The notes below the pieces were generated by a model. The model ran no database searches. It saw only the letters and a program-made list of their open reading frames with translations, and was not told the DNA's origin. Shown one piece after another: positions 35,710-44,410 of a stretch of 64,000 nt of DNA; position 1 is the first letter of the stretch, and every line of letters starts with the position of its first letter. This stretch comes from Deltaproteobacteria bacterium (GTDB lineage: Bacteria > Desulfobacterota > Binatia > Binatales > Binataceae): the NCBI GenBank assembly GCA_021794015.1, contig JAJYRQ010000005.1, positions 62,001 through 126,000 of the forward strand, read 5' to 3'. The position numbers and the translations under genes were made by a program.

Positions 35710-36999
35710 TCAACCGCACGGTGCCCGGCTGCCGGGCGCGCCGGCTACGTGGTCCAGGACGCCGGGATAGGGGCTGAAGCGCCATCGGTCCATCGCGGCC
35801 CGCGAGGACTCTCGGCCTGCGGCGAGAAAGAAAGCGCAGGCCGCAACTACCTCCTGCGGCTCGATAAGCTGCATACAGCGGTTGTTCCCGCCGCACGGCG
35901 GGGAGTTGACGTGGTGGACACAGGGGCTGCAAACGAGGGGACGGTAGAAAATGATTGTCCTGTCCGGTCTGCCCAGCCGCGCGTAATGATCCGGGTGGGC
36001 GGGGCCAAAAAGTCCAACGGTCGGCGTCCCAAGGGCGAAGCCCAAATGAAGCGGACCGCTGTCGTTGGTTAGCAGACAGTCCGCCCTTTCGAGCAGCCCC
36101 AGCAGGCCGCCCAGAGTTGTTCTTCCGGCCATGTTCCTGACGTTACCTGGGGCTTCGCCAATCATCCGGCGCAGCCTTTCCACGTACTCCGCTTCGGCGC
36201 TGCTTCCTATCAGAGCGACCTTCAGCCCGCGAAAATGTGCCATCAGGCGCAGGACCGCGGCCGCAAACCGCCCCAGCGGCCAGCGCCGCTCGAGCGCCGT
36301 GCCCGAGGCGTTCGGGTTCACGACCAGGAGTTTGTCCTCGCCCGCCTGCCAGTTGCGCAACAGGCTCGCCGCCTCTCGCCGGTCTTCCGGCCTTAGCGTA
36401 ATGGCAGCGGAGCCGGGCGACGCCGGTTGTAGCCCGGGCAGAGTGCGAGCCATCTGCAGGTAGAGTTCGTGTACCGGCGCAAACGGATTGGCATAGGTAA
36501 GGCGATGAAAGACTCGGCTCCTCAAGTTATCGCGGCTGCGCGCCAGACCGAGCCGGACCCTGGCCCCGCTTAGCCAGGCGGTTAGCGCGGACCATCGCCG
36601 ACGGGTGTGAATCTGGAGATCGAAGAACAGTAACGGCCGCGCCCGGCGAAGCGTCTGAACAACGACCAGCGTGTCTCGCAGCCAAGCGCTTGCCGGCCGC
36701 CAACGAACTCCGAGGGCACGGTCGACAACACCCAGCCGTTCGACTAACTGCAAATGGCCCGCATCGGTTATATAAATCACCGCCGGATCGAGCGGATGCG
36801 TCTTGAGCGCGCGCAACAGAGGCAGGGTCGTCAGAACGCTGCCGAGACCGCCCCACTTGAGCACGCAAAAGACCGGCTGCCCGGAGCGGCTCTCCGGCAA
36901 TTCTTGGGCCGACGGACGAAAGGAGCGCCCCAGCAGAGACGGCGTCGATGCCGACGCTTGCTGCGTGTTGGGTGCGAATCCCGGCCAACTGGGTTTCAT
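35710..36999 (-). CDS. Glycosyltransferase family 9 (heptosyltransferase-like)
   Basis: The 429-residue protein matches ADP-heptose:LPS heptosyltransferase-type GT9 enzymes. It opens with FCVLKWGGLGSVLTTLPLLRALK, has VVNPNASGTALERRWPLGRFAA at the start of the C-terminal Rossmann domain, and TNDSGPLHLGFALGTPTVGLFGPAHPDHY as the donor-binding signature. SPCVHHVNSPPCGGNNRCM near the end is the usual Cys-rich loop. A role in LPS core or other cell-surface glycan assembly is likely; acceptor and donor are unknown. ATG 36999 has GGGAG upstream, and a GTG at 37017 is an alternative. A ~45-residue N-terminal extension precedes the fold. Confidence 0.85.
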   Translation of the reverse strand: MKPSWPGFAPNTQQASASTPSLLGRSFRPSAQELPESRSGQPVFCVLKWGGLGSVLTTLPLLRALKTHPLDPAVIYITDAGHLQLVERLGVVDRALGVRWRPASAWLRDTLVVVQTLRRARPLLFFDLQIHTRRRWSALTAWLSGARVRLGLARSRDNLRSRVFHRLTYANPFAPVHELYLQMARTLPGLQPASPGSAAITLRPEDRREAASLLRNWQAGEDKLLVVNPNASGTALERRWPLGRFAAAVLRLMAHFRGLKVALIGSSAEAEYVERLRRMIGEAPGNVRNMAGRTTLGGLLGLLERADCLLTNDSGPLHLGFALGTPTVGLFGPAHPDHYARLGRPDRTIIFYRPLVCSPCVHHVNSPPCGGNNRCMQLIEPQEVVAACAFFLAAGRESSRAAMDRWRFSPYPGVLDHVAGAPGSRAPCG

Positions 37000-37196
37000 C
37001 GTGGCTCCCGTGGCCAATCATCGCGGGACCGAGCGGGCAAAGCGCGTCGCTTTGCAGGGGCCGGGCTGGTTTTCTCCGCAAGCCGCGCCAACACGCACAG
37101 ACAAGGCGCAATGGCGCGGGCTTGTGCAGCAGCCCGGGCACCCCGGCGGTTTCGACCATCGCCGGCCTTCGGCCGCAGTAAGGAGGGCGCCGCCGG

Positions 37197-38549
37197 TCAC
37201 GCCGCGTTCTCCTGCCGGGCAGAAAAGCTACCGCTGAACAGGACGAGATAGAGGCCCTGAAAGAGCGCGGCGGCACAAAACGGCGCCGCGAACCAGCCGG
37301 CGCCGATCCAGTACCCTGCCATTATGGGCCCTGCCGCTCGGGGCATGGCCAGAGAGGCGACGCTCAAAGCGCTGGCCCTTGCGCGCCGGCGCTCGCCTAC
37401 CAGGCTCGCCGTCACCGCCTCACGCGCTCCGGTGCTGCCCCGCTCCAGCGCAAACCTGATGATCCAAACCACCGCCGCGAGACGAAACGTCGGCATCCAT
37501 GGCAGCAACACCAGAAGCGCCAGCGCCAACATTCGCATCCGAACAAACGTCCGGGTGCTGCCAAGCCTCGACGACGCCCTGCCGGCCGCCCACGCACACG
37601 CGGCTGCGATCAGGAAGCCGGTAGCGACGACTGGACCTATCGCCACGACCCCCAGGCCGAATCGGAGCGCAAACCAGTATGCGGCCAGCGGGCCGGAAAG
37701 TCCGACCGCCACGCCGTCCAGAATGTTGACCGCTCCGAGCCTGAGGACGCTGCGGCGCTCGGCGGACGTAAGCCTGAGCGCCGAACCGCCCGAAGCGCTT
37801 CTGCGACCGCGGATGCCCCCGGCGGCTTGGCTGCCTGCGCGGGTTTTCGGAACCGCCAGGATTAGCATCGCGTTGCCGATGCTGAGGGCCGCTCCGACCA
37901 TAAACATGACCCGGTAAGGTGCTTCGGCCGGATGGCCGTGGGTCAGCTCGAAGGCGAAGGCTGCGCCGGCTGCGCCCAATGCCATACCCACCAGGCCCGC
38001 CGCGGTGTTCAAGTTATAGACCGCCGCACGATGCGCGGGACTCACCAATTCGGCAAGCCACGCCAACTCGGCCGGAACAAAACAACCCGGGGCTCCGTTG
38101 GCGCCCCTGCCGAACCCGCCGAGCACCGCGCCAACCGAGACGACCAACACGCCGGTGCTCAGCATGGCGCCAAGAAAAACGACTGCCAGGCAGAACTCGT
38201 AGCCCAGCAGCATCCCCCGGTAGCCAAAGCGGTCGGCGAGCGCTCCAACTGCCAAGCTAAGCAGAGAGCCGACCAGAAAACTTGCAGTCGTCAGAAAACC
38301 GATCTCGGTACCGCTCCAGCCGAGATGGTGAAGGTAAAGCGCGAAGTCGACAACGAGACCGCCCTGCGCAAGGCTGCGCAGAAACCGGGCGGCCAGCAGC
38401 CGTCCGGCGCCTGAAGGGAGGTAAGAGTCTTGCTTGAGACCCTGGCGTCCGGTCAAAGCAATCGCGCGGTTGCCGCCGGGCCGAAGCGACAAGACGAATC
38501 CGTGGGGTGGCGTCAAGGGCAAACTCTTCGCGTCGGGCAAAAGAGACAT
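37197..38549 (-). CDS. Major facilitator superfamily transporter
   Basis: The 450-residue membrane protein has about 12 hydrophobic segments in two halves separated by a cytoplasmic loop (residues ~225-255, RGRRSASGGS region). The MFS loop motif between helices 2 and 3 reads GALADRFGYRGMLL. The overall pattern resembles multidrug or sugar efflux members. The substrate is unknown. ATG 38549 is chosen over 38675 because GAGG lies upstream and the extra N-terminal part is not MFS-like. About 200 bases separate it from the GT9 gene on the same strand. Confidence 0.85.
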   Translation of the reverse strand: MSLLPDAKSLPLTPPHGFVLSLRPGGNRAIALTGRQGLKQDSYLPSGAGRLLAARFLRSLAQGGLVVDFALYLHHLGWSGTEIGFLTTASFLVGSLLSLAVGALADRFGYRGMLLGYEFCLAVVFLGAMLSTGVLVVSVGAVLGGFGRGANGAPGCFVPAELAWLAELVSPAHRAAVYNLNTAAGLVGMALGAAGAAFAFELTHGHPAEAPYRVMFMVGAALSIGNAMLILAVPKTRAGSQAAGGIRGRRSASGGSALRLTSAERRSVLRLGAVNILDGVAVGLSGPLAAYWFALRFGLGVVAIGPVVATGFLIAAACAWAAGRASSRLGSTRTFVRMRMLALALLVLLPWMPTFRLAAVVWIIRFALERGSTGAREAVTASLVGERRRARASALSVASLAMPRAAGPIMAGYWIGAGWFAAPFCAAALFQGLYLVLFSGSFSARQENAA

Positions 38550-39325
38550 CAGGCGGCCTCGGCGCTTGCGCGCGCTAGGCTTTGCAAGCGCCTCACCGCA
38601 AACCCTAGGCACGCAAGCGGCGGACCACGCGGCGAACCCCGCCATATGCGCCGCATTCACCGCCCCGGCGTGCAATCATTGCAGAAAGCAGTTTGCAGGC
38701 GTGCATCGTGCAATGCGCTTCGGCATGGCTGCTCGCCGAAGTGGCTGGCTCAGTTGCGTGGAGGGTAATTCCCTTCAGAAAAATATCTGTCAGAAAAGGA
38801 ACCGCAGCGTGCGGCGGAAACTCCAGAGCGCTCGCGCGTCGCCATTTATCGCGCAGAGTGAAGAAAAAGAAGCTAAGCGCGGCACCAGGGGCGGCGATGA
38901 AAGCGCCCGGTATGCGTCTAGAGCCAGCCTCGGTCTTTTGAACCGGCAGGCACGGAACTCGCGTGGCCGTGCCGAGTGTGTGGCGGCCAAGATCACGCAA
39001 GCAGGCTTGGCCGGGCTGGGTTTCCGGCCCGGCTGGCGGCGCTGAGTGCGGCTCGCAGGTACCCCGCATCGCGGCCTGCCGGCGTGGCTGAATTCTTTGG
39101 CGTATTCGAACGTCTTTTGAAGTTGAGCGGTAGTAGCTGCGCTCTCGGCTTTCGAAGCCGCAGCCGCGTTCCAGGCTTCATGCCGCTAAGAGAGCGGTCG
39201 CCGCCGCGACGGACGGGACGCTGCGAAGGGCTCGGGCGGCTGCTCGCTTTGACCGGCCCGGGCATCCAAGGAGTTCAAGGTGGGGGCATCCGCAAGAACG
39301 CTCAAGAGCTTGCAACGGCACTGGG
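38550..39325. other. Long intergenic region with no recognisable gene
   Basis: About 775 bases between the divergent MFS and GT4 genes. Open frames here are Arg/Ala-rich and unlike proteins. A short AT-rich patch lies near 38775-38800, and an inverted repeat GCCGGGC...GCCCGGC occurs near 39008-39031. I see no tRNA or known RNA motif. It should hold both promoters. Confidence 0.4.
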
Positions 39326-40573
39326 GTGAGAATCGGGATTAACGCGCTCGGCCTTCTCCCCGGCATGATAGGCGGGGGCGAAGCCTACCTGCGGCGGTTG
39401 CTTGACGCGCTTGGCCGGGTGGACGGCGGCAGCCAATATCTTGTTTTTACCAATCGCGACAACCATCAAAGCTTTGCCTCGCTGCCTGGCAACTTTCGAC
39501 GACTGCTCTACGACTTTCCCGCGCGCTGGACGGTACCTAGCCTGTTCATGACGCGGGTGCTGGGTGAGCAGTTCTACCTTTCGCTGAGCGCCGGGCGGCG
39601 CCGGCTGGACGTCCTTCATTCTCCGTTTGACACGGTGCCGCTGCTTGCTCCGTGCGCGACGGTGGTTACGCTGCATGACCTCAATTTTGACGCTTTTCCG
39701 GAGGCGCGCGGCCGGTTGCCCCGGCTTTTGGCGCGCCGGCTGGTGGCGCTGTCGGCGCGGCGCGCCGAGGCGATTATCACGGTGAGCGATTTCAGCCGTG
39801 GACAGATCGTCTCCAGGCTAGGGGTCGACGCCGGTCGAGTCTGGGCCGTTCACAATGCCGGTTTTGGGGCGGCCGGCGGCGGCGGGGCCGAGTGGGCGGC
39901 CGCGGCCCGCCGGCTGGGAATTACCAAGCCGTATGTGATCGCGTTTAGCAGCGTCAACCCGCACAAGAACATAGCTTCGCTGATTCGCGCTTTTGCCCGT
40001 CTTCGGCTAAGAGATCAGTGGCAGCTCGTGGTGGTTGGCCATCTCTCACTTAGGGGAGAGCAGTTGCCCGCGCTGACGCGTTCGCTTGGCCTGGAGGGCC
40101 GGGTGATAATGACCGGTTACCTTGAAGACGATTTGCTGCGGGCGGCGCTGGAACATGCTTCAGCGCTGGCTTTTCCGTCGTTTTATGAGGGCTTTGGCAT
40201 CCCGGTGATCGAGGCGATGCAGTGCGGAGTTCCGGTGGCGTGCTCGCGCGCCGGAGCGTTGCCGGAGGTGGCGGCGAATGCTGCCCTGTTTTTCGATCCC
40301 GGCAGCGTGGCTGACATAGCCGAGGTTCTGGAACGGCTGTTGACCGACGCGAGGCTGCGCCAGCGGCTGCACGCCGAGGGATTGCGCAACGCGCGGCGCT
40401 TTTCCTGGGAACAGTCGGCGCGGGCCACGCTGGAAGTTTACCGGTGCGCCTCGGCCGGGGCTGCCGCGAGGACCAGCGCGTCCTCGGCGCGCTTGGCCAT
40501 CCGGTCCGCAGCGCTTTCGGCACGCTCTTCGCTTACCTCGTCCAGGGCGACCGTTCCACAGCCCAAGCCTTAA
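39326..40573 (+). CDS. Glycosyltransferase family 4 (GT-B)
   Basis: The 415-residue protein is a retaining GT-B glycosyltransferase. The N-terminal glycine loop reads INALGLLPGMIGGGEAYLRRLL. KPYVIAFSSVNPHKNIASLIRAFA begins the donor domain, followed by GRVIMTGYLEDDLLRAAL and the EX7E-like signature SFYEGFGIPVIEAMQCGVPVACS. The sugar and acceptor are unknown; neighbouring transport and GT genes suggest surface polysaccharide. The start is GTG 39326. The last ~40 residues (Ala/Ser/Thr-rich) look like a non-conserved tail. The gene is divergent from the MFS gene. Confidence 0.88.
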   Translation: MRIGINALGLLPGMIGGGEAYLRRLLDALGRVDGGSQYLVFTNRDNHQSFASLPGNFRRLLYDFPARWTVPSLFMTRVLGEQFYLSLSAGRRRLDVLHSPFDTVPLLAPCATVVTLHDLNFDAFPEARGRLPRLLARRLVALSARRAEAIITVSDFSRGQIVSRLGVDAGRVWAVHNAGFGAAGGGGAEWAAAARRLGITKPYVIAFSSVNPHKNIASLIRAFARLRLRDQWQLVVVGHLSLRGEQLPALTRSLGLEGRVIMTGYLEDDLLRAALEHASALAFPSFYEGFGIPVIEAMQCGVPVACSRAGALPEVAANAALFFDPGSVADIAEVLERLLTDARLRQRLHAEGLRNARRFSWEQSARATLEVYRCASAGAAARTSASSARLAIRSAALSARSSLTSSRATVPQPKP

Positions 40574-40697
40574 AAGCGCTGCAGCATGAAGCGTGGCAGC
40601 CTTGATGGAGGGACTCGGCCGGCCGCGGCCTCAGCGGGCAGGAGGGCGGCGCCTGAACTCTAACATCCGTGAGTTGGTCCCGGAGGTACAGACTACG

Positions 40698-41636
40698 ATG
40701 CCACGATCGCCGCTACGCCGGCTATGCACCCTGAGCGCAATCCTCGGGCTTGCCGCGGTTTGCGCCGTGGCGCACGCCCAAGCCGTCGCGCCCGGCTCTG
40801 GGGCGTCGCAAAATCCGCAGCAGAGCTACTCGCTCTTGGGGCCGGCACCTTCGCTGGCGGTTTTCGGCCAGCGAGCCGCCAACAGCTTTGGCTACACGGT
40901 AAACAGCGTTGCCAACGATTCCTGGGACATCCTGACCTCGCCGCGGTATATCGGCGAGCTTCCCGGCCTGCTCGAGGAGCCAAAGGTTGACTACACGCTG
41001 GCCGGTGCGGCTGCCCTTATGGGAGCCGGGTTTGGCATGGACAAGATAATGCAGGCCAACCTTCATTCAATGGCGCCTGGCACGGCCACTGACCTCCAGA
41101 ACATCAGCTACGATTCGATTAGCGTGACCACCGGGCTGATGTGGGTCTACGGCCTTTACACCGGGGACGCGCGGGCGCAAGACTACGCGATTGCCGCGGG
41201 CGAAGGCGCCGGGATTGCCACCTTGGCGGACATCGGGATCAAGGCCGCTTTCGGGCAACTGCGTCCCTACCAGAACCATCGCAACAATTTCGCTTTTTTC
41301 AGGGGCGGCGCTTCCTTCGTCTCCGGAGACGTGACGCCGATGTTCGGTCTGGCCGCCGGCGTGAGCGAGTACTTCAACAACGCCTGGTACGCCTCGGTAC
41401 CGATCTATTCGCTGGCGCTGCTGGACGGTTTCGGCCGGATGGGACACAACGCTCACTGGTTTGACGACGTTTTGGGAGCCGCTTTGCTCGGGGCGGGAAC
41501 CACGGAGCTGATAATCTACCTTCACAAGCAGCGTGAGACCAGCGGCCCGACGTTCCAAATCGTGCCGGTATCACCGCCCAGCAACGCTCCGCAAAGCGGC
41601 GCAAGCTTCGGCATGGGTGTTGCCCTGGCGTGGTAA
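40698..41636 (+). CDS. PAP2-superfamily phosphatase-like exported protein with altered active site
   Basis: A signal peptide (RRLCTLSAILGLAAVCAVAHAQ) precedes a PAP2/vanadium-haloperoxidase-like core of about 230 residues. Motif 1 is K-x6-RP (KAAFGQLRP). Motif 3 is R-x5-H-x3-D (RMGHNAHWFDD). The middle motif, normally PSGH, reads VSGD, so the usual histidine is replaced by Asp. The family acts on phosphatidic acid, undecaprenyl diphosphate or similar lipids; with this change activity is uncertain. ATG 40698 is chosen over 40593 for the GGAGGT upstream and the signal peptide. It follows the GT4 gene on the same strand. Confidence 0.78.
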   Translation: MPRSPLRRLCTLSAILGLAAVCAVAHAQAVAPGSGASQNPQQSYSLLGPAPSLAVFGQRAANSFGYTVNSVANDSWDILTSPRYIGELPGLLEEPKVDYTLAGAAALMGAGFGMDKIMQANLHSMAPGTATDLQNISYDSISVTTGLMWVYGLYTGDARAQDYAIAAGEGAGIATLADIGIKAAFGQLRPYQNHRNNFAFFRGGASFVSGDVTPMFGLAAGVSEYFNNAWYASVPIYSLALLDGFGRMGHNAHWFDDVLGAALLGAGTTELIIYLHKQRETSGPTFQIVPVSPPSNAPQSGASFGMGVALAW

Positions 41637-41757
41637 CGGCAGAGCGACTGTGTTGAGAATCAAGGGGTTGTCCACACGGTCCACAGGCTTTGCGATAGAG
41701 GGCGGCCTCCCGTCCGGCGGCGAGGCAGAGAGGGACGGCGCGGCCTGTTTTCCTCTT

Positions 41758-41780
41758 CCTCTCCCCCGCCGGGGGAGAGG
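41758..41780. repeat. Palindromic repeat (REP-like), copy 1
   Basis: CCTCTCCCCC (41758-41767) pairs perfectly with GGGGGAGAGG (41771-41780) around a GCC loop. This C-rich/G-rich palindrome resembles extragenic palindromes common in GC-rich proteobacterial genomes. It lies between the converging PAP2 and CaiB genes and may also act as a bidirectional terminator. A CCCTGAGC...GAAGGG repeat follows at 41793-41823. Confidence 0.6.
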
Positions 41781-41886
41781 ATCGAGGCGCCGCCCTGAGC
41801 GGAGCGCAAGCGGAGTCGAAGGGAGAGGGGGGACGCAGCGGGCGGTACGCTTGCCATGGCCACGCCGACAGGCCCCCCTCACCCTG

Positions 41887-41910
41887 CCCTCTCCCCCCGA
41901 GGGGAGAGGG
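41887..41910. repeat. Palindromic repeat (REP-like), copy 2
   Basis: CCCTCTCCCC (41887-41896) pairs perfectly with GGGGAGAGGG (41901-41910) around a CCGA loop. It has the same core as the palindrome at 41758-41780, about 130 bases away, so the two are copies of one repeat family. It merges into the 42-base tandem repeat. Confidence 0.6.
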
Positions 41911-41997
41911 AAACAGGAAGGTGCGGGCAGCGCCAACCCTGCGGGGTGAGGGAAACAGGAAGGTGCGGGCGGCGCCAACCCTGCGGGGTGAGGGAAA
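41906..41997. repeat. 42-base tandem direct repeat, two full copies plus start of a third
   Basis: Unit 1 is 41906-41947 and unit 2 is 41948-41989, differing at one base (GGCAGCG versus GGCGGCG). A third copy begins at 41990 (GAGGGAAA) and breaks off. The unit starts GAGGGAAACAGGAAGG and ends CCAACCCTGCGGGGT. There is no spacer between units, so it is not a CRISPR array. It is a local slippage-type expansion next to REP-like palindromes. Confidence 0.75.
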
Positions 41998-42137
41998 GAA
42001 AAATGGGCGCAGCGATGCTTGCCCGGGCGGAGAGCCAAGCCCGAGGTTCGAGCCCGCCGCCGGCCGCGCCACGGCCCGGGCGCGCAAGCAACGCGGCTGG
42101 CAGAGCCGCTCAAGCAAGCGGTGCCGCTGGGTCAGGC

Positions 42138-43385
42138 TTAGGCCCGGCGCGCCTTTTGCGACTCGGACACAACCGCAGCGCGCAGCAGGGCGCCGCTATC
42201 ATACAGGCCGGCAATCTCCGTCTGCGAAAGCTCCAGGATTTCACGCAGGACGACCTCGTTGTCCTCGCCCACGCGGGAAACCTTCAAGCCGGTCGGGTAG
42301 GCATAGTTGGAAAAGCGTACCGGCATCCCGGGCAGCCCCAATTCCCCAAAACCGGGGCAGTCGGCCCGCCTGACGGTGCCGCGCTGGCGCAGGTGAGGCA
42401 GAGCCATCGCCTCCTCCAGGCCGAGCACCGGCGCGCACGGCACCCGCTCGGCCTCGAGCGCGGCCACCGCCGCGTCGCGGTCGGCGAAGCCGTCCAGCCA
42501 GCGCTCGATAATCTCCTTGAGCGCCTGGTTGTTCTTAAGGCGCGCCTTGGGAGTGACAAAACGCGGGTCCTTGGCCAGCTCCGGCGTCCCCATCGCTCGC
42601 GCCAGGCGCTCCATTTCATGCTGCTGCACGATGAGCAAAAGGTAGCCGTTGCGGCAGCGGTAAATCCCGTACGGACTGGCGGTCGGATGCTGTGAGCCGC
42701 TGCGCTGCCACTGGTAGCGGCCCGGCCGCGCCGAGAGTACCGGCACCATGAACTCGTGCATGTGAAAATAGGTGTCGAGCAGCGAGGCGTCGATAAGCTG
42801 TCCGTGGCCGGTGCGCTCGCGGTTGAAAAGCGCCATGCCAACGGCCATCGCCGCGGCTACGCCCGTCGAGATGTCGCCGATTGCCATGGTCGGCACAATC
42901 GGCGGCCGGTCGGGCTCGCCCAGCAGGTCGGCGACGCCGGCATAGGCTGCGCCGATGTAGTCATAGCCCGGCTTATGGCTTAGCGGGCCGCTCTGGCCGG
43001 CCACCGAAATCGAGCACATCACCAGCCGCGGGTTGAGCGCGCTAAGTTTTTCGTAGCCGAGCCCGATTGCGCCGATTACCCCGGGAGCGAAGTTCTCCAC
43101 CACGACGTCGACCTTCGGCACCAGCCGGTAGAGCAGCTCGAGTCCAGCCGCGCAGCGAACGTCCACGCCGAGGCTGCGCTTGGTGTGATTGTGCTGGAAG
43201 TAATAGGTACTGATTCCGTCTGCCATCAGGCCGAGCCGGCGCACGTGGTCGCCCTCGGGTGAGCGCTCGATTTTGATAACGTAGGCGCCGAGCTCGGCCA
43301 GAATCCGGGTGCAGGTCGGGCCGGCCACGTAGTGGCTGAAGTCGAGCACGCGGACCCCTTGCAACATCGGCTCCTGCTTGGTCAT
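42138..43385 (-). CDS. CaiB/BaiF family (class III) CoA transferase
   Basis: The 415-residue enzyme moves CoA between carboxylic acids by a ping-pong mechanism. It opens VLDFSHYVAGPTCTRILAELGAYVIKIE, followed by VDVRCAAGLELLYRLVPKVDVVVENFAPGVI (acceptor Asp is expected just after, near the GLGYEKLSALNPRLV block). SGPLSHKPGYDYIGAA and the GHGQLIDASLLD segment complete the picture. The substrate is not predictable; relatives act on carnitine, bile acids, succinate, benzylsuccinate and others. The start is ATG 43385. It stands alone downstream of the fur-like gene, with a 78-base gap. Confidence 0.9.
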   Translation of the reverse strand: MTKQEPMLQGVRVLDFSHYVAGPTCTRILAELGAYVIKIERSPEGDHVRRLGLMADGISTYYFQHNHTKRSLGVDVRCAAGLELLYRLVPKVDVVVENFAPGVIGAIGLGYEKLSALNPRLVMCSISVAGQSGPLSHKPGYDYIGAAYAGVADLLGEPDRPPIVPTMAIGDISTGVAAAMAVGMALFNRERTGHGQLIDASLLDTYFHMHEFMVPVLSARPGRYQWQRSGSQHPTASPYGIYRCRNGYLLLIVQQHEMERLARAMGTPELAKDPRFVTPKARLKNNQALKEIIERWLDGFADRDAAVAALEAERVPCAPVLGLEEAMALPHLRQRGTVRRADCPGFGELGLPGMPVRFSNYAYPTGLKVSRVGEDNEVVLREILELSQTEIAGLYDSGALLRAAVVSESQKARRA

Positions 43386-43463
43386 CTCCGCCCCTCCTTG
43401 GCGCGGCCGGTTACGGCGCCGGCGGCTGCGGCCGGCAGGCGCCGGCGCGCGGTCTTGGCGAGT

Positions 43464-43970
43464 TCATTGCGGTGAGCGCTTGCAGTCGCTGCACAGGCCG
43501 TAGAGTTCAACCCGGCGGCGGCTCAAGGTTGCGCCCAGCTCCCTGGCTACCTGGCGCTGGGTGCGTTCCAGGTCGCGGTTTTCGAATTCGATTATTTTGC
43601 CACAGCGCTCGCAGATGAAATGGTCGTGGTGGGGCTCGTCGGCCACCTCGTAGCGTGCCTGCGTCTCGTCGAAGTGGCGCTCGTGGAGGAGTTCGCATTC
43701 CTTGAGCAGCCGCAGGGTGCGATAAATGGTGGCGTATCCGACATGGGGATTTATCTTCTTGACTTCGGCGTAGAGTTCTTCGGCGCTGATGTGGCGCCGG
43801 GTCTCGAAGAAGACGCGCGCGATGTCGTCGCGCTGGCCGGTCGATTTGAGGCCGCGTTCGCGCAGCCGTTCGTGAAAGAGCGCCAGCCAGCGCTCGGCCT
43901 TGGCCTCGCTTGGCCGTTTCACCACGGTACGAACCGGGGTTTCCTCGCTGGTCGCTGCCCAACGCGGCAT
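43464..43970 (-). CDS. Fur-family ferric/zinc uptake-type regulator
   Basis: The 168-residue metal-dependent repressor has a winged helix (RGLKSTGQRDDIARVFFETRRHISAEELY, then HVGYATIYRTLRLLKECELL) and a dimerisation domain with the HHDHFICERCGKIIEF motif. A second Cys pair (LCSDC) at the C-terminus completes a structural zinc site. The sequence does not separate Fur from Zur or PerR; the HHDH and Cys pattern fits Fur. The ~15-residue N-terminal extension is charged. The start is ATG 43970, 23 bases after a small gene, which is probably co-transcribed. Confidence 0.88.
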   Translation of the reverse strand: MPRWAATSEETPVRTVVKRPSEAKAERWLALFHERLRERGLKSTGQRDDIARVFFETRRHISAEELYAEVKKINPHVGYATIYRTLRLLKECELLHERHFDETQARYEVADEPHHDHFICERCGKIIEFENRDLERTQRQVARELGATLSRRRVELYGLCSDCKRSPQ

Positions 43971-43993
43971 TTCAGGCCCTAACCGAAGCCCTG

Positions 43994-44290
43994 CTAAGCG
44001 CCGGGTAGCCGGTCTTCGACCAGCCGGCGCGCTGCCTGGGACAATTCGCAGGTCTGGTGTCCGCTTTCGCGCACGAGCGCAGCCAGAAGTTCGAGTTGTT
44101 CACCCCAGGGCTGGTCGCGGTCGATTATCACCAGTTGCTTTTCACCGAGCCGGCAAGCCCCGCCGCGGGCCCGGTAGCCGACTTCGCGCAAAAGCTTTTC
44201 GCGCCTGACCTCGAAGCCGGACCGCGCCAGAACCTGGCTCAACTCTTCAATCAGCGCCACCAGACGCGCTCCTCTGCCCACGCTCACCAC
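43994..44290 (-). CDS. Small conserved-looking hypothetical protein upstream of fur
   Basis: I do not recognise a named family for this 98-residue soluble protein. It reads as an alpha/beta protein: an N-terminal helix (ARLVALIEELSQVLA), the strand GGACRLGEKQLVIIDRD, and a helix EQLELLAALVRES. GG-x-CRL followed by a hydrophobic strand and an acidic turn resembles an uncharacterised group found next to regulators in several phyla. It precedes fur by 23 bases on the same strand. The start is ATG 44290. Confidence 0.55.
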   Translation of the reverse strand: MVSVGRGARLVALIEELSQVLARSGFEVRREKLLREVGYRARGGACRLGEKQLVIIDRDQPWGEQLELLAALVRESGHQTCELSQAARRLVEDRLPGA

Positions 44291-44355
44291 ACTCCCCGCG
44301 CTAAGGTTGCATCTCCCTTATGATAACGCGGGCCGGCGCTCAAGTCGCCTGCGCG

Positions 44356-44388
44356 GCCGGCGCCGGGCCGTGTCTTGACGGCGCCGGC
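44356..44388 (-). terminator. Hairpin downstream of the nuclease gene
   Basis: GCCGGCGCC (44356-44364) pairs with GGCGCCGGC (44380-44388) around a 15-base loop, 22 bases beyond the stop of the nuclease gene on the minus strand. No U-tract; possibly the end of the restriction-modification transcript. Confidence 0.35.
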
Positions 44389-44410
44389 TAGGCGCGCCCT
44401 CCGAGACCCG

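Noticed and set aside
38605..39069. A minus-strand frame of 154 residues in the long intergenic region
   Set aside because: It contains unlikely composition, including an SFFFFTL stretch from an A-run on the other strand, and no motif or binding site.
41906..41997. CRISPR array
   Set aside because: The 42-base repeats are directly adjacent with no spacers, only two full copies exist, and no cas genes are present.
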